Counted from the first letter of the stretch, positions 1-7,660 are shown. The stretch: 15,285 nucleotides of DNA from CAMQVM01 sp044433365 (GCA_044433365.1 JAWXTR010000082.1:1-15285), one strand, 5' to 3'. Translations and numbers: made by a program. The notes: generated from the sequence alone by a model not told the origin.

Positions 1-120
1 TTAGATTTGGATTTTGCAAAATGTGGGCGTAGCGGTGCCTACGGTGCATTTTGTAAAATTCAAAGGTGAAGCCTCAAAATAAAAAAGCGTTAAAATCCAA
101 TTTTTAGAAGTTCCCTTAAA
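1..120. repeat. Partial copy of a fold-back intergenic repeat (family R1), cut by the window edge
   Basis: This stretch lies just downstream of the EamA gene. It aligns along its length with the reverse complement of the two halves of the repeat at 7692-8023: the first 17 bases match exactly, and the outer arm ending in TTAGAAGTTCCCTTA matches closely. Its centre has a small hairpin (CGTAG, six bases, CTACG, about 29-44), and the two arms are imperfect inverted repeats of each other. The end facing the gene has a TA after the last C/T of the arm, as other family members do. Unlike the copy at 7692-8023, it has no insertion in the middle. Whether it also terminates transcription of the EamA gene is not clear, because there is no good T-tract. 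Confidence 0.7.
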
Positions 121-151
121 TATGCCACTAACCGCATTTTTGCAACTACAT

Positions 152-1048
152 CTATTTTGCATTACCACCTCGCTTACTAGAGATATAAACCCCAAACAGA
201 ATTAAAGCGATACCGCAAATTGCCATAAAGGTAATTGTCTCATCTAAGATTATAAATGCAGCCACAAGCGAGACTACAGGAGGGAAATAGAGGTAGCTAG
301 CAGCCGATACAGGGCTAATCTCTTTTACTAAGCGATTCCACATAATAAAACATACCAAAGATGCAACAACACTTAAAAAGAGTAGATGCGCAACAAGCGA
401 CATATCTTGAAAAGGCACCAAAGAGAACTCCATATTAAGAACAGGATAGAGCGGAAGAAGCGTTGCAACACCATAGAAGAACACTTTTCGGGTTATAAAT
501 ACCGTAGAATACCTACCACTTAATCCTTTAAGTATATACATATATATACTCCACGAAAGAGCTGAACAAAACGATAGTGCATCGCCAGCAGGATTTAAAT
601 CTAATATTACACTACCATTAAATACAGCCAAAGAAACCCCAAAAAGAGCAATAAAAGAGCCTATTACAAATCTTCGATTTAATCTGTCACGCTCACCTGC
701 AATTCTAGCCACAATAGCAGTTAAAAGCGGAGTGGTTGCTAAAATAATGGCTACGTTTGAGACTTGGGTAATTCCTAAAGCACTATTTTCGGTAACAAAA
801 TAGAGAGTACCGCCAAAAAAACCTGCCAACATCAATTTGAACTCATCCTTTAAGCTATCAGCCATAAGTTTTTTTTCCGATATAAACCAGATACCTACAT
901 AGGCTATTGAAAATCGATAAATAAGCAACGTTGCAGGGGTAACACCACCAACGATAAGTAGTTTTGAGGATATAAACGTTGCCCCCCACACAATCACTGT
1001 AAAAATTGCGTAGAGGTGATATTTGTACTTTTTTAAAAGGCTCTCCAT
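152..1048 (-). CDS. EamA/DMT-superfamily transporter
   Basis: A 298-residue, very hydrophobic protein of the drug/metabolite transporter superfamily, expected in the inner membrane with about ten helices. It has the two-repeat EamA layout. The first half opens with a helix containing VIVWGATFISSKLL (about residues 18-31) and includes the family-like stretch ALGITQVSNVAIILATTPLL (about 90-109). The second half begins near residue 150 (DALSFCSALSWSIYMYIL) and ends with PVVSLVAAFIILDETITF and a last helix before a short basic tail (SSKRGGNAK). The length is normal for the family. The ATG at 1048 sits about 24 nt past a good promoter -7 box, and no upstream ATG competes. The gene is divergent from trkH. 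The substrate cannot be read from sequence; members export amino acids, metabolites or drugs, or import nucleotide sugars. Confidence 0.9.
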   Translation of the reverse strand: MESLLKKYKYHLYAIFTVIVWGATFISSKLLIVGGVTPATLLIYRFSIAYVGIWFISEKKLMADSLKDEFKLMLAGFFGGTLYFVTENSALGITQVSNVAIILATTPLLTAIVARIAGERDRLNRRFVIGSFIALFGVSLAVFNGSVILDLNPAGDALSFCSALSWSIYMYILKGLSGRYSTVFITRKVFFYGVATLLPLYPVLNMEFSLVPFQDMSLVAHLLFLSVVASLVCFIMWNRLVKEISPVSAASYLYFPPVVSLVAAFIILDETITFMAICGIALILFGVYISSKRGGNAK

Positions 1049-1071
1049 CGGTATTATTTATAAAAATTTTT

Positions 1072-1103
1072 GCAAACTTAAATAAAATATACCACACTAC
1101 AAC
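1072..1103 (-). promoter_or_regulatory. Bacteroidetes-type promoter for the EamA gene
   Basis: Read on the minus strand, GTTG (1103-1100) is followed by a 19-nt spacer and TAAGTTTGC (1080-1072), a full match to the Bacteroidetes -7 consensus TAnnTTTG. The -33 box differs from TTTG at its first base. Predicted transcription would start a few bases downstream and give a leader of under 25 nt before the ATG at 1048. Confidence 0.65.
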
Positions 1104-1124
1104 CTTTTTGTTGAAAAAATAGTG

Positions 1125-1133
1125 TATATTTGC
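1125..1133 (+). promoter_or_regulatory. Candidate -7 box for trkH
   Basis: TATATTTGC matches TAnnTTTG exactly. The only nearby TTTG (1107-1110) is 14 nt upstream, which is too close, so the -33 box is weak. If used, it gives a leader of about 140 nt that contains the 13-nt tandem repeats at 1210-1248. It lies back to back with the EamA promoter, in a divergent control region. Confidence 0.4.
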
Positions 1134-1209
1134 GCTCTCTATCGCTACTATTTTGACATACAAAACAGCAAGATGGATTATGGATAGTTCTGAATTTTTA
1201 GAGATTTTA

Positions 1210-1248
1210 GAGGTTACCTTTAGAAGTTACCTTTAGAAGTTACCTTAT
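1210..1248 (+). repeat. Three tandem 13-nt units in the trkH leader
   Basis: Three head-to-tail copies of GAAGTTACCTTTA (1210-1222, 1223-1235, 1236-1248). The first copy has G for A at its third base, and the last copy ends in AT rather than TA. The array ends 29 nt before the trkH ATG. The unit resembles the outer end of the R1 repeats (GAAGTTCCCTTA at 1-120; GAAGTTACTTA near 15080), so it looks like a duplicated end of a decayed R1 copy. Confidence 0.75.
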
Positions 1249-1277
1249 TTAATACAGTAAAAAAAGAGTAAATTGTT

Positions 1278-2717
1278 ATGAGATTTTCGTTAATTTCAAG
1301 ATATGCAGGGTTAGCAATCCTATTAAATTCGGTTTTTATGCTTATTTCAGCATTAATATCGTTTTTTAATGGCGTGGATACCGCTTTTTTCCCTCTACTT
1401 CTCTCTACTCTTTTAACTGCGATTATTGGCTCATTTCCGCTTATTTTTGTCGAATCAAGTACCGAAATTTTAAATAAAGAGGGATATGCTATTGTGGTAA
1501 TCTCATGGATTGCCTCGACTGTTGTCGGGATGCTTCCCTACATACTCTGGGGCGGAGAATTTACCCTTGTAAATAGCATTTTTGAGAGCGTTTCGGGCTA
1601 CACCACCACTGGTGCCACAATACTGCAAGATGTGGAGGCACTACCAAAAGGTCTGTTGTTTTGGCGTAGTTGTACGCACGCCATTGGAGGTGCTGGGGTG
1701 ATTATGTTTGCCCTTGCAGTGCTCCCCTCGGGAAGAGCAAAGCTATCGCTTTCGAATATTGAAATATCATCGCTTGCAAAAGACAACTATCGCTATAGAG
1801 TAGATGTAGTGGTTAGGATTATGCTATTTGTATATATTCTTTTAATGACGGCAGAGGCTGCATGTTTAAAACTTGCAGGTATGGATTGGTTTGATGCTGT
1901 AAATCATGCTCTTTCGACTATTGCAACAGGTGGTTTTAGCACCAAAAACATGAGTATTGCCCATTACAATAATATTTGGATTGAGGTGGTGATAACGGTA
2001 TTTATGCTCCTTGCAGGTCTCCATTTCGGGCTTATGTTTGCCACTTTTGCTCAAAAAAAGACAAATATTTTCCGCTCGGAAGTGGCTCGATTTTATATTT
2101 TGTCTATAGTTGTAGCCTCAATTGTAATTTCACTTAATCTGTTTGCCACAAATAGTTATTCACTATTCAACTCGTTTCGTTATGGCATTTTTCAGCTAAT
2201 TTCAATTATTACAACTACAGGTTTTGCAACAGTTGATACCGCACTATGGCCTTCGCTCTCGGTGTTGGTTTTGATTTTCTATACTATACAATGTGCTTGT
2301 GCTGGTTCTACTGCTGGAGGTATAAAGGCTGATAGGCTACTAATACTTTTAAAAGTTTTTAGAGCTAAAACTAAACATATACAACACCCCAATGCAATTG
2401 TTAAAATCAAGCTAAATAAAACTATCCTTTCAGACGAACTTATAAACTCAGTGTTGGTGTTTGTAGCCCTATATTTAATGGGAACATTTATTTTTACAGT
2501 TATTTTAACAGCTATGAATATCGACTTAACTACTGCTTATAGTGCAACTCTTGCAAGTTTAGGAAATGTTGGACCAGGTTTTGGCTCGGTTAGTTCACTT
2601 AGCAACTACTCCTCTATTCCTGAGGCTGGCAAGCTAGTTTGTACGCTTGCTATGATGTTTGGTCGACTTGAGATATTTGGATTTATTCAACTATTTTTAC
2701 TTAAATCTTGGAGATAG
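1278..2717 (+). CDS. trkH: TrkH-family potassium uptake channel subunit
   Basis: A 479-residue inner-membrane protein of the TrkH/KtrB family, the ion-conducting subunit for potassium uptake. All four selectivity-filter loops are visible: GYTTTGAT (about 107-114), STIATGGFST (213-222), SIITTTGFAT (309-318) and LGNVGPGFG (428-436). The middle-of-M4 region carries CAGSTAGGIKADR (about 341-353), typical of the family. The N-terminal helices (residues 10-90) and the C-terminal LEIFGFIQLFLLKSW also fit, and the length is usual for TrkH. The gating partner TrkA is not encoded next to it in this window, so it must lie elsewhere or be replaced by another RCK protein. The ATG at 1278 is preceded by no clear ribosome site, as is common in this phylum. 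Confidence 0.95.
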   Translation: MRFSLISRYAGLAILLNSVFMLISALISFFNGVDTAFFPLLLSTLLTAIIGSFPLIFVESSTEILNKEGYAIVVISWIASTVVGMLPYILWGGEFTLVNSIFESVSGYTTTGATILQDVEALPKGLLFWRSCTHAIGGAGVIMFALAVLPSGRAKLSLSNIEISSLAKDNYRYRVDVVVRIMLFVYILLMTAEAACLKLAGMDWFDAVNHALSTIATGGFSTKNMSIAHYNNIWIEVVITVFMLLAGLHFGLMFATFAQKKTNIFRSEVARFYILSIVVASIVISLNLFATNSYSLFNSFRYGIFQLISIITTTGFATVDTALWPSLSVLVLIFYTIQCACAGSTAGGIKADRLLILLKVFRAKTKHIQHPNAIVKIKLNKTILSDELINSVLVFVALYLMGTFIFTVILTAMNIDLTTAYSATLASLGNVGPGFGSVSSLSNYSSIPEAGKLVCTLAMMFGRLEIFGFIQLFLLKSWR

Positions 2718-2731
2718 AGGTAGATGCTATG

Positions 2732-2751
2732 AATTATGAATTATAAATTAT
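2732..2751 (+). repeat. 20-nt AT-rich direct repeat, copy 1
   Basis: An identical 20-nt stretch beginning AATTATGAATTATAA lies here and at 3036-3055. The two copies bracket the small Cys-rich gene. The sequence is low in complexity (only A, T and one G), and part of it continues as a TAAATTA reiteration to 2757. Confidence 0.7.
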
Positions 2752-2766
2752 AAATTAGATACAGAT

Positions 2767-3036
2767 ATGGGAACAACAATGACTGTAACACTATGTGCAG
2801 CAATCTTTAGTGTAGCATTTTTAATGTTTTCGCTGCTAATTACCTATTTTCGCAAAGGACATCATATTGAGAGCGAAATCGGTGATAACCCACACATGAA
2901 AGAGCGTGGAATTAACTGTACTTCTCGCACAATTTTGGAAGAGGAGAGAGAAATTTTTGGTACTGAGGTCGATTTATCTGCTGTTTGCTCAGGTAACTGC
3001 GGTACTTGTGCTACAGTTGAGTGCGAGAAAGAGTAA
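2767..3036 (+). CDS. Small Cys-rich single-span membrane protein, unknown function
   Basis: An 89-residue protein with one N-terminal hydrophobic segment (about residues 6-27, VTLCAAIFSVAFLMFSLLITYF), then a basic and polar tail. It has six cysteines: C10 in the membrane segment, C51, and a cluster C74, C78, C81, C86 (CSGNCGTCATVEC) near the C terminus. The cluster spacing could bind a metal or an Fe-S centre, but this is inference. The layout (one helix, short linker, terminal Cys cluster) recalls small NqrM-like or FeoB-associated Cys-rich membrane proteins, though I cannot place it in either family. Met1 and Met5 are both possible starts. It follows trkH by 49 nt in the same direction and could be co-transcribed; its stop is 18 nt from the end of the convergent YifB gene. 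It is flanked by 20-nt direct repeats. Confidence 0.75.
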   Translation: MGTTMTVTLCAAIFSVAFLMFSLLITYFRKGHHIESEIGDNPHMKERGINCTSRTILEEEREIFGTEVDLSAVCSGNCGTCATVECEKE

Positions 3037-3055
3037 ATTATGAATTATAAATTAT
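3036..3055 (+). repeat. 20-nt AT-rich direct repeat, copy 2
   Basis: Identical to 2732-2751. It begins at the last base of the stop codon of the small Cys-rich gene and ends at the last base of the convergent YifB stop codon, so it fills the whole gap between the two convergent genes. Confidence 0.7.
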
Positions 3056-4584
3056 CAAATGTTTCTCTCAAGAGCACGATACTGAATAGCCTCAAAAATA
3101 TGGTCAGAGTTAATATTCTCAACTCCATCTAAGTCGGCAATGGTGCGTGCTAACTTTAGAATACGGTGGTAGGCACGAGCCGAAAGACCCATATTTTCCA
3201 TTGCATAAGAGAGCATTTTTTTCGACTCTGCATCTATTTCACAGTAACGCTCTATTTGTTGATTTGTCATCATCGAATTTGAATGAATAGGCGTTCCTTT
3301 AAATCGCTCGATCTGGATATTTCTAGCTTTCACTACCCTATCTCGTATCTGCTCACTAGTTTCAGAAGATCTTACTGAAGATAGCTTACTAAAACTTACA
3401 GGCTGCACCTCCATGTGTATGTCGATACGATCGAGAAGTGGTCCAGATATACGATTCATATAACGCTTTATGTCGCCCACTTTACAGGTACACTCCTTTT
3501 CGGGGTGTCCGTAGTAACCACAAGGACAGGGGTTCATAGATGCCACTAACATAAAATTTGCAGGATATTCTACGCTATATTTGCTTCTTGCGATGGTTAT
3601 AACCCTATCTTCAAGTGGTTGGCGCATAACCTCCAACACCGCACGTCCATACTCTGGAAGTTCGTCTAAAAAGAGTATTCCATTATGAGAGAGCGATATT
3701 TCGCCTGGCTGTGGAGATGTTCCTCCACCTACAAGTGCAATATTTGAGACAGTGTGGTGGGGTGAACGGAAAGGGCGATGAGTTATAAGCCCCTTTGAAG
3801 AACCTGTTTTACCGGCTACAGAGTGTATTTTGGTGGTTTCTAACGACTCGTCTATACTCATTGGTGGCATAATTGAGACTAAACGTCGAGCAAGCATGGT
3901 TTTGCCCGAACCTGGCGAACCAACTAACAAAATATTGTGCGAGCCAGCTGCTGCCACTTCCAAAGCACGTTTTACACTCTCCTGCCCCCTTACATCAGAA
4001 ATATCAAAATCAAAAACAGAGGTTTTTTCGTTAAATTCACTCTCTAAATCCACCTCAACCTTTTCGAGAGCAGATTTATCACCATCAAAAAACGCTGTTA
4101 CATCACGTAGTTTCCTTGCTCCATACACCTCAATCCCCTCAACAACTGCCGCCTCTTTACTATTTTCGTAAGGTACTATCACACCCTTAAATCCCTCCTG
4201 TTTTGCCATTAAGGCAATAGGAAGAGTACCTCGAATAGGTAGGATTGTACCATCTAATGAGAGTTCACCCATTATAATGTAGTCGCCAATATAATCAGAA
4301 GAGAGCTTATCTAATGCAGCAAGAATAGAAATAGCGATAGGTAAGTCAAAATACGAACCCTCTTTACGAATAAAAGCGGGAGCCATATTTACCGTTATTC
4401 TTCTTCCCGGTATAGCGTAATTGTTGGTTTCGAACGCCGAAAAAATCCGATGTTGACTCTCTTTTACAGCACTATCAGGAAGTCCAACGATAAACATCTG
4501 AACACCTAGTGAGGTATTTACCTCTATTTTTATTATAATAGCCTCAATCCCATTGAGAGCACATCCAAAGCATCTTACAAACAT
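3055..4584 (-). CDS. YifB/ComM-family Mg-chelatase-like AAA+ ATPase
   Basis: A 509-residue cytosolic protein of the YifB/ComM family. In naturally competent bacteria ComM is a hexameric helicase that promotes branch migration during integration of incoming DNA; the role in other bacteria is less clear. Domains in order: an N-terminal Lon-protease-like ChlI domain (about 20-165, with VGLPDSAVKES at 33-43), the AAA+ Mg-chelatase core with Walker A GSPGSGKT (222-229) and Walker B ILFLDE (303-308), a zinc-finger-like CPCGYYGHPEKECTC (353-367, cysteines 353, 355, 365, 367), LLDRIDIH (383-390, arginine likely in sensor/finger), and a C-terminal lid domain (about 440-509, GLSARAYHRILKLARTIADL). All key motifs are intact and the length is normal. 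It is transcribed alone, convergent with the small Cys-rich gene. Confidence 0.95.
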   Translation of the reverse strand: MFVRCFGCALNGIEAIIIKIEVNTSLGVQMFIVGLPDSAVKESQHRIFSAFETNNYAIPGRRITVNMAPAFIRKEGSYFDLPIAISILAALDKLSSDYIGDYIIMGELSLDGTILPIRGTLPIALMAKQEGFKGVIVPYENSKEAAVVEGIEVYGARKLRDVTAFFDGDKSALEKVEVDLESEFNEKTSVFDFDISDVRGQESVKRALEVAAAGSHNILLVGSPGSGKTMLARRLVSIMPPMSIDESLETTKIHSVAGKTGSSKGLITHRPFRSPHHTVSNIALVGGGTSPQPGEISLSHNGILFLDELPEYGRAVLEVMRQPLEDRVITIARSKYSVEYPANFMLVASMNPCPCGYYGHPEKECTCKVGDIKRYMNRISGPLLDRIDIHMEVQPVSFSKLSSVRSSETSEQIRDRVVKARNIQIERFKGTPIHSNSMMTNQQIERYCEIDAESKKMLSYAMENMGLSARAYHRILKLARTIADLDGVENINSDHIFEAIQYRALERNI

Positions 4585-4658
4585 TATATCGTTTTTTGAT
4601 AATATTAAAATTTTATGAAAACCTATAAATCAAATAATTAAGTTCTCTTTTCGGGTTA

Positions 4659-4666
4659 CAAAAATA
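4659..4666 (-). promoter_or_regulatory. Candidate -7 box for the YifB gene
   Basis: On the minus strand TATTTTTG (4666-4659) fits TAnnTTTG and lies about 75 nt before the ATG at 4584. No TTTG is found at the usual distance upstream, so support comes from the -7 box alone. Confidence 0.35.
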
Positions 4667-4781
4667 GCTGACAATACAACTTTCTTTTATAAATTCTCAT
4701 AGATATATGACAAAATTAATAAAAAAATTTAATCCTAGTCTGTTTTTTTAGTTTAAAATGACTGAAAGAGAAATAAATTAC

Positions 4782-4790
4782 TATCTTTGT
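4782..4790 (+). promoter_or_regulatory. Candidate -7 box for the porin gene
   Basis: TATCTTTGT fits TAnnTTTG and lies 75 nt before the porin ATG. No TTTG stands 19-21 nt upstream. The predicted leader would contain the 27-nt repeat at 4818-4844. Confidence 0.4.
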
Positions 4791-4817
4791 CAACTAAAAT
4801 AATTTTGAAAGCTTCTT

Positions 4818-4844
4818 AAATCCAGAATTTAGAACTCCCCATAA
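4818..4844 (+). repeat. 27-nt repeat in the porin leader (R1 arm)
   Basis: These 27 bases are identical to 7998-8024. They include CCAGAATTTAGAACTCCCC followed by ATAA. The copy ends 20 nt before the porin ATG; the twin ends 21 nt before the enolase-superfamily ATG. By comparison with 7692-8023 it is one outer arm of the R1 repeat. The opposite arm is missing here, so this copy is a fragment. Confidence 0.85.
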
Positions 4845-4864
4845 AAATTACAAATATTTTACCT

Positions 4865-6169
4865 ATGAAGAGATTTTTTACAATTTTATTATCAACACTA
4901 TTTTTTTCGGCTGCCACTGCCTCTACTGTAGATTCTCTCTATCTTAACAACGAAGAGATAGAAGAGAAAGCAGAAAAAAAACTAACCTATAAGTTTGGGG
5001 GTACACTTGATTTACGTTTTATTTATGATAGCTATGCACACGCTAGCGTTCGTAACTCTGCAATCTATTTTATGCCCCTTGCGCCATCTTACGACACAAA
5101 TGGTGTAGACCTTAACGATGTTGACAAGCTAACATTCAACCCTTACGCCACACGATTAACATTTTCGGTAGATGGAATTGAGGCTTTGGGAGCAAAAGGG
5201 CGACTATATATCGAAACTGACTTTGCAGGCTCAGGCGATAGCTATATGCAGATGTTACGTATGCGCCATGCCTATCTAAACTTGGATTGGGAGAAAAATT
5301 CACTACTTTTAGGTCAAACAAACAACCTAAATTTCCCTAGCGAAATTATCTCAAATACAGTGGATATGGCTGGTATACCTTACTGTCCGCTTAATCGTGG
5401 TATGCAGATTAGATATAGCCATAAATTTGGTAAAAATGTGATTTTTAGATCTGCACTTGAGATGTTTACTCCTCACAATAGTGTTGGTCCTACCGATGCT
5501 CAAAGCAACGCTTTAATGCCTGCTATAAGTGCACAGATGGTTTTTGGAAATAGCGACCGATTTTTAGCAGGACTTACCGCCGAATTTAAAGTTCTGAAAC
5601 CTTACAACTCTCGCACCAATTCAATGGGCGAAGTTTTTGCAGTAAACGAGAAAATATCATCGGGAAGCATTAGTGCATTTGCAAAATATACTGTAAACGA
5701 CTATAAATTTCAACTTTGGGGTATCTATGGCTCAAACCTTAGTCACCTTTCAATGATTGGAGGGTATGGCAAAGTTGCAGGTAGCTCTATTGATACCGAT
5801 TATGAGTATGCTAATATCTATACTATGACTTCATGGTTTGATTTTGAAACTCCCAAATTTTCAAACTTCCAATTTGGTCTATTTACTGGCTATCAACACA
5901 ACTTTGGCTCTAAAGAGGCTCTTGATCTCACTCAAACCGTAGATGGAACTTACGATTATGGTTATTTTAGATATGGCGACGTAAATTGGCATGGACGTGT
6001 GGCTGTTCGTTCATTCTACCATGCAACTTCGGCACTTTCATTTGGTTTAGAATATGGCTACAACTATGCTCAATGGTCGAAAGAGGTAGACGAATATCTT
6101 CAACCTATCGAAACATATCCTGTGACTGTCGATAATCGTCTTATACTTTATGTTAGATTTGTGTTTTAG
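4865..6169 (+). CDS. Outer-membrane porin, DcaP-like
   Basis: A 434-residue protein with a clear Sec signal peptide (MKRFFTILLSTLFFSAATA, cleavage near residue 19-20), a short charged, possibly coiled segment (about 28-40, NNEEIEEKAEKKL), and then many alternating amphipathic strands ending in VDNRLILYVRFVF, whose terminal Phe is typical of outer-membrane barrels. The stretch LYIETDFAG (114-122), LRMRHAYLNLDW (131-142), LLLGQTNNL (147-155) and MQIRYSHKFG (180-189) has the order seen in DcaP-like trimeric porins. Such porins pass small, often negatively charged solutes. A more general Bacteroidota porin family is the alternative. It has its own candidate promoter and is separated from rhaT downstream by a strong hairpin, so it is probably a single-gene unit. 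Confidence 0.8.
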   Translation: MKRFFTILLSTLFFSAATASTVDSLYLNNEEIEEKAEKKLTYKFGGTLDLRFIYDSYAHASVRNSAIYFMPLAPSYDTNGVDLNDVDKLTFNPYATRLTFSVDGIEALGAKGRLYIETDFAGSGDSYMQMLRMRHAYLNLDWEKNSLLLGQTNNLNFPSEIISNTVDMAGIPYCPLNRGMQIRYSHKFGKNVIFRSALEMFTPHNSVGPTDAQSNALMPAISAQMVFGNSDRFLAGLTAEFKVLKPYNSRTNSMGEVFAVNEKISSGSISAFAKYTVNDYKFQLWGIYGSNLSHLSMIGGYGKVAGSSIDTDYEYANIYTMTSWFDFETPKFSNFQFGLFTGYQHNFGSKEALDLTQTVDGTYDYGYFRYGDVNWHGRVAVRSFYHATSALSFGLEYGYNYAQWSKEVDEYLQPIETYPVTVDNRLILYVRFVF

Positions 6170-6301
6170 TGCTTGAGTTGGACACGTTACACGCAATGGC
6201 TGTACACCGCAACTATACGGATCTGTGAGCTTTTAGTGAATGCCATTAATGGTTTAAAAACTAAAAACTGAGCCGTATTATTTTTACCAAATTCAGAAAT
6301 A
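6170..6301 (+). other. Structured 3' region after the porin gene
   Basis: A non-coding stretch between the porin stop and the terminator. It can fold with nested pairings: ATACGG (6215-6220) with CCGTAT, TTTTAGT (6231-6237) with ACTAAAA, and the inner palindrome CCATTAATGG (6243-6252). It shares a 12-nt word, AGCTTTTAGTGA, with 9226-9237, also just downstream of a gene. It could be a 3' UTR structure or the remains of a repeat. No ORF of note is present. Confidence 0.4.
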
Positions 6302-6358
6302 AAAGAATTACTATTTTTAATCAAAATTAGATTATTTGATTAAAAATAGTAATTCTTT
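6302..6358. terminator. Perfect 24-bp hairpin terminator after the porin gene
   Basis: Arms 6302-6325 and 6335-6358 are perfectly complementary over 24 bp with a 9-nt loop. The stem is AT-rich. A run of T follows the right arm after one A (6360-6366). It lies 132 nt after the porin stop and before the rhaT promoter, so it would insulate the two genes. Confidence 0.75.
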
Positions 6359-6446
6359 ATTTTTTTACATTATTTTCATAATTACCTAATTATCAAAATT
6401 TTAAACCCAAAATCAAATAAAATTACAAATTTAATTTACAATTTTA

Positions 6447-6477
6447 TTTGCTAATTTAAAAATAAGTAGTATATTTG
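6447..6477 (+). promoter_or_regulatory. Bacteroidetes-type promoter for the RhaT-family gene
   Basis: TTTG (6447-6450), a 19-nt spacer, and TATATTTG (6470-6477): an exact match to both consensus boxes, the best in the window. Transcription would begin near 6483, giving a leader of about 95 nt that includes the palindrome at 6519-6557. Confidence 0.75.
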
Positions 6478-6518
6478 TCAGACAACATATAACCAAATAA
6501 GTTAATATTAACCTTAAA

Positions 6519-6557
6519 TATGGGAAGTTTTGCTCTCTTGCTTTTAAAAGCTCCCTA
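6519..6557. repeat. Short TA-flanked palindrome in the rhaT leader
   Basis: TA, then TGGGAAGTTTTG, a short middle, then AAAAGCTCCC and TA. The ends are imperfect inverted repeats and resemble the outer ends of the R1 repeat. The inner part holds the perfect palindrome GCTTTTAAAAGC (6540-6551). It is likely a short relative or internal deletion of R1. In the mRNA leader it could form a stem-loop. Confidence 0.5.
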
Positions 6558-6579
6558 AACATTAAAATTTAATTACATT

Positions 6580-7611
6580 ATGTCACTATCAGGAATTATT
6601 CTACTTTTGTTAGCAGGCTTCGCACAGGGAAGCTTCGGAATGGGAATGAAAAATCAGAAACCTCTATCGTGGGAGGCATTTTGGTTTATCTATTCGATTG
6701 TAGCGATGCTCGTTGTTCCAGTTATCTGGGGAGCTGTAGCTTCAACTTCATTTTTTGATGCAATTTTTGCAGCAGATTCAGCAGTTTTATTTAAATCTAC
6801 CCTTCTCGGATTTCTTTGGGGTATAGGTGGTATTCTTTTTGGCGTTAGCGTAAATTATGTAGGCGTTTCTATTACAAATGGTGTTGTAATGGGTCTTGCT
6901 GGCGGTCTTGGAGCTATTATCCCTCTATTTGGCATCGCTGGAGCAACATCTCAACCATCATTTCCTTATGTTATTATTGGTGTAGGTATTATGCTACTTG
7001 GCGTTGTAATGTCGGCATACTCTGGAATTTTACGTGATAAAGAGCAAAATCAAAATAGCGACAAAACCGATGGTGAGAAAAAAAGTTTGATGTTAGGTAT
7101 TATTATCGTGGTATCGTCGGGTGTGCTTTCATCGCTTCTAAATATTGGTTTTGAGGCTGCAACTCCAATTCTTAATGGTGCTAAAAGTATGGGTATGAAC
7201 GATGCTAGTGCTGCTCTTCCTCCACGTGCGGTTGTGGTGTTTGGTGGACTACTTATGAACTTAGGTTATGCTATATTCTTGCTTTGTAAAAATAAAACTT
7301 GGAGCGATTTTTCAAAAGTTGGTCAAAGCAGCTATATGAAATCTGTAGTTTGGGCAAAAATTACTGGTCTACTATGGTTCTTACCTCTAGGTCTAAGCGG
7401 AATCGTTGCTTCATCTATTGGTGAGATGGGCAATGTTATCACTTGGCCTGTAATGTTGGCTCTATCGCTTATCTTCGGTAATATTTGGGGCTATTTGAGT
7501 GGTGAGTGGAAAGGTACTAAAAAATCTTTCTCTATTATGTCGATGGCAGCTGTAGTACTTATCGTAGCCTGTTTAATTCTTACATTTAAAGATAGCTTAC
7601 CTGCACTTTAA
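6580..7611 (+). CDS. rhaT: RhaT-family L-rhamnose/sugar:H+ symporter
   Basis: A 343-residue inner-membrane protein with about ten helices, matching the RhaT L-rhamnose-proton symporter family in the drug/metabolite transporter superfamily. It has GFAQGSFGMGMKNQKPLSWE (13-32), corresponding to the first helix and the K/W-rich loop of RhaT, then LLGFLWGIGGILFGVSVNYV (75-94) and GVVMGLAGGLGAIIPL (101-116). A charged central loop (about 152-170) divides the two halves, and the C terminus has the GEWKG motif before the last helix. The length is close to the E. coli protein. It has its own promoter. No rhamnose kinase, isomerase or aldolase gene is adjacent, so the sugar could be rhamnose or another deoxy or neutral sugar. 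The cycloisomerase-like gene follows 434 nt downstream in the same direction, and read-through from rhaT is possible because no clear promoter was found for that gene. Confidence 0.85.
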   Translation: MSLSGIILLLLAGFAQGSFGMGMKNQKPLSWEAFWFIYSIVAMLVVPVIWGAVASTSFFDAIFAADSAVLFKSTLLGFLWGIGGILFGVSVNYVGVSITNGVVMGLAGGLGAIIPLFGIAGATSQPSFPYVIIGVGIMLLGVVMSAYSGILRDKEQNQNSDKTDGEKKSLMLGIIIVVSSGVLSSLLNIGFEAATPILNGAKSMGMNDASAALPPRAVVVFGGLLMNLGYAIFLLCKNKTWSDFSKVGQSSYMKSVVWAKITGLLWFLPLGLSGIVASSIGEMGNVITWPVMLALSLIFGNIWGYLSGEWKGTKKSFSIMSMAAVVLIVACLILTFKDSLPAL

Positions 7612-7660
7612 GAGCGCATGGAATTATAAGATGGTCAAATTCAGAATTATAATTCCGCTA

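Noticed and set aside
858..1163. Minus-strand ORF of 101 residues overlapping the EamA start
   Set aside because: It overlaps the well-supported transporter gene in another frame and crosses both divergent promoters; the product shows no recognisable features.
1173..1187. Four-codon upstream ORF (MDYG) in the trkH leader
   Set aside because: Very short ORFs of this kind are expected by chance, and no regulatory codon pattern is visible.
1278..2717. TrkH as part of a TrkA-TrkH operon
   Set aside because: No NAD-binding RCK protein is encoded on either side within the window, so only the channel subunit can be claimed.
3830..4171. Plus-strand ORF of 113 residues inside the YifB gene
   Set aside because: Antisense shadow of a conserved AAA+ coding region with Walker A on the other strand; Ser/Thr-rich composition is typical of such shadows.
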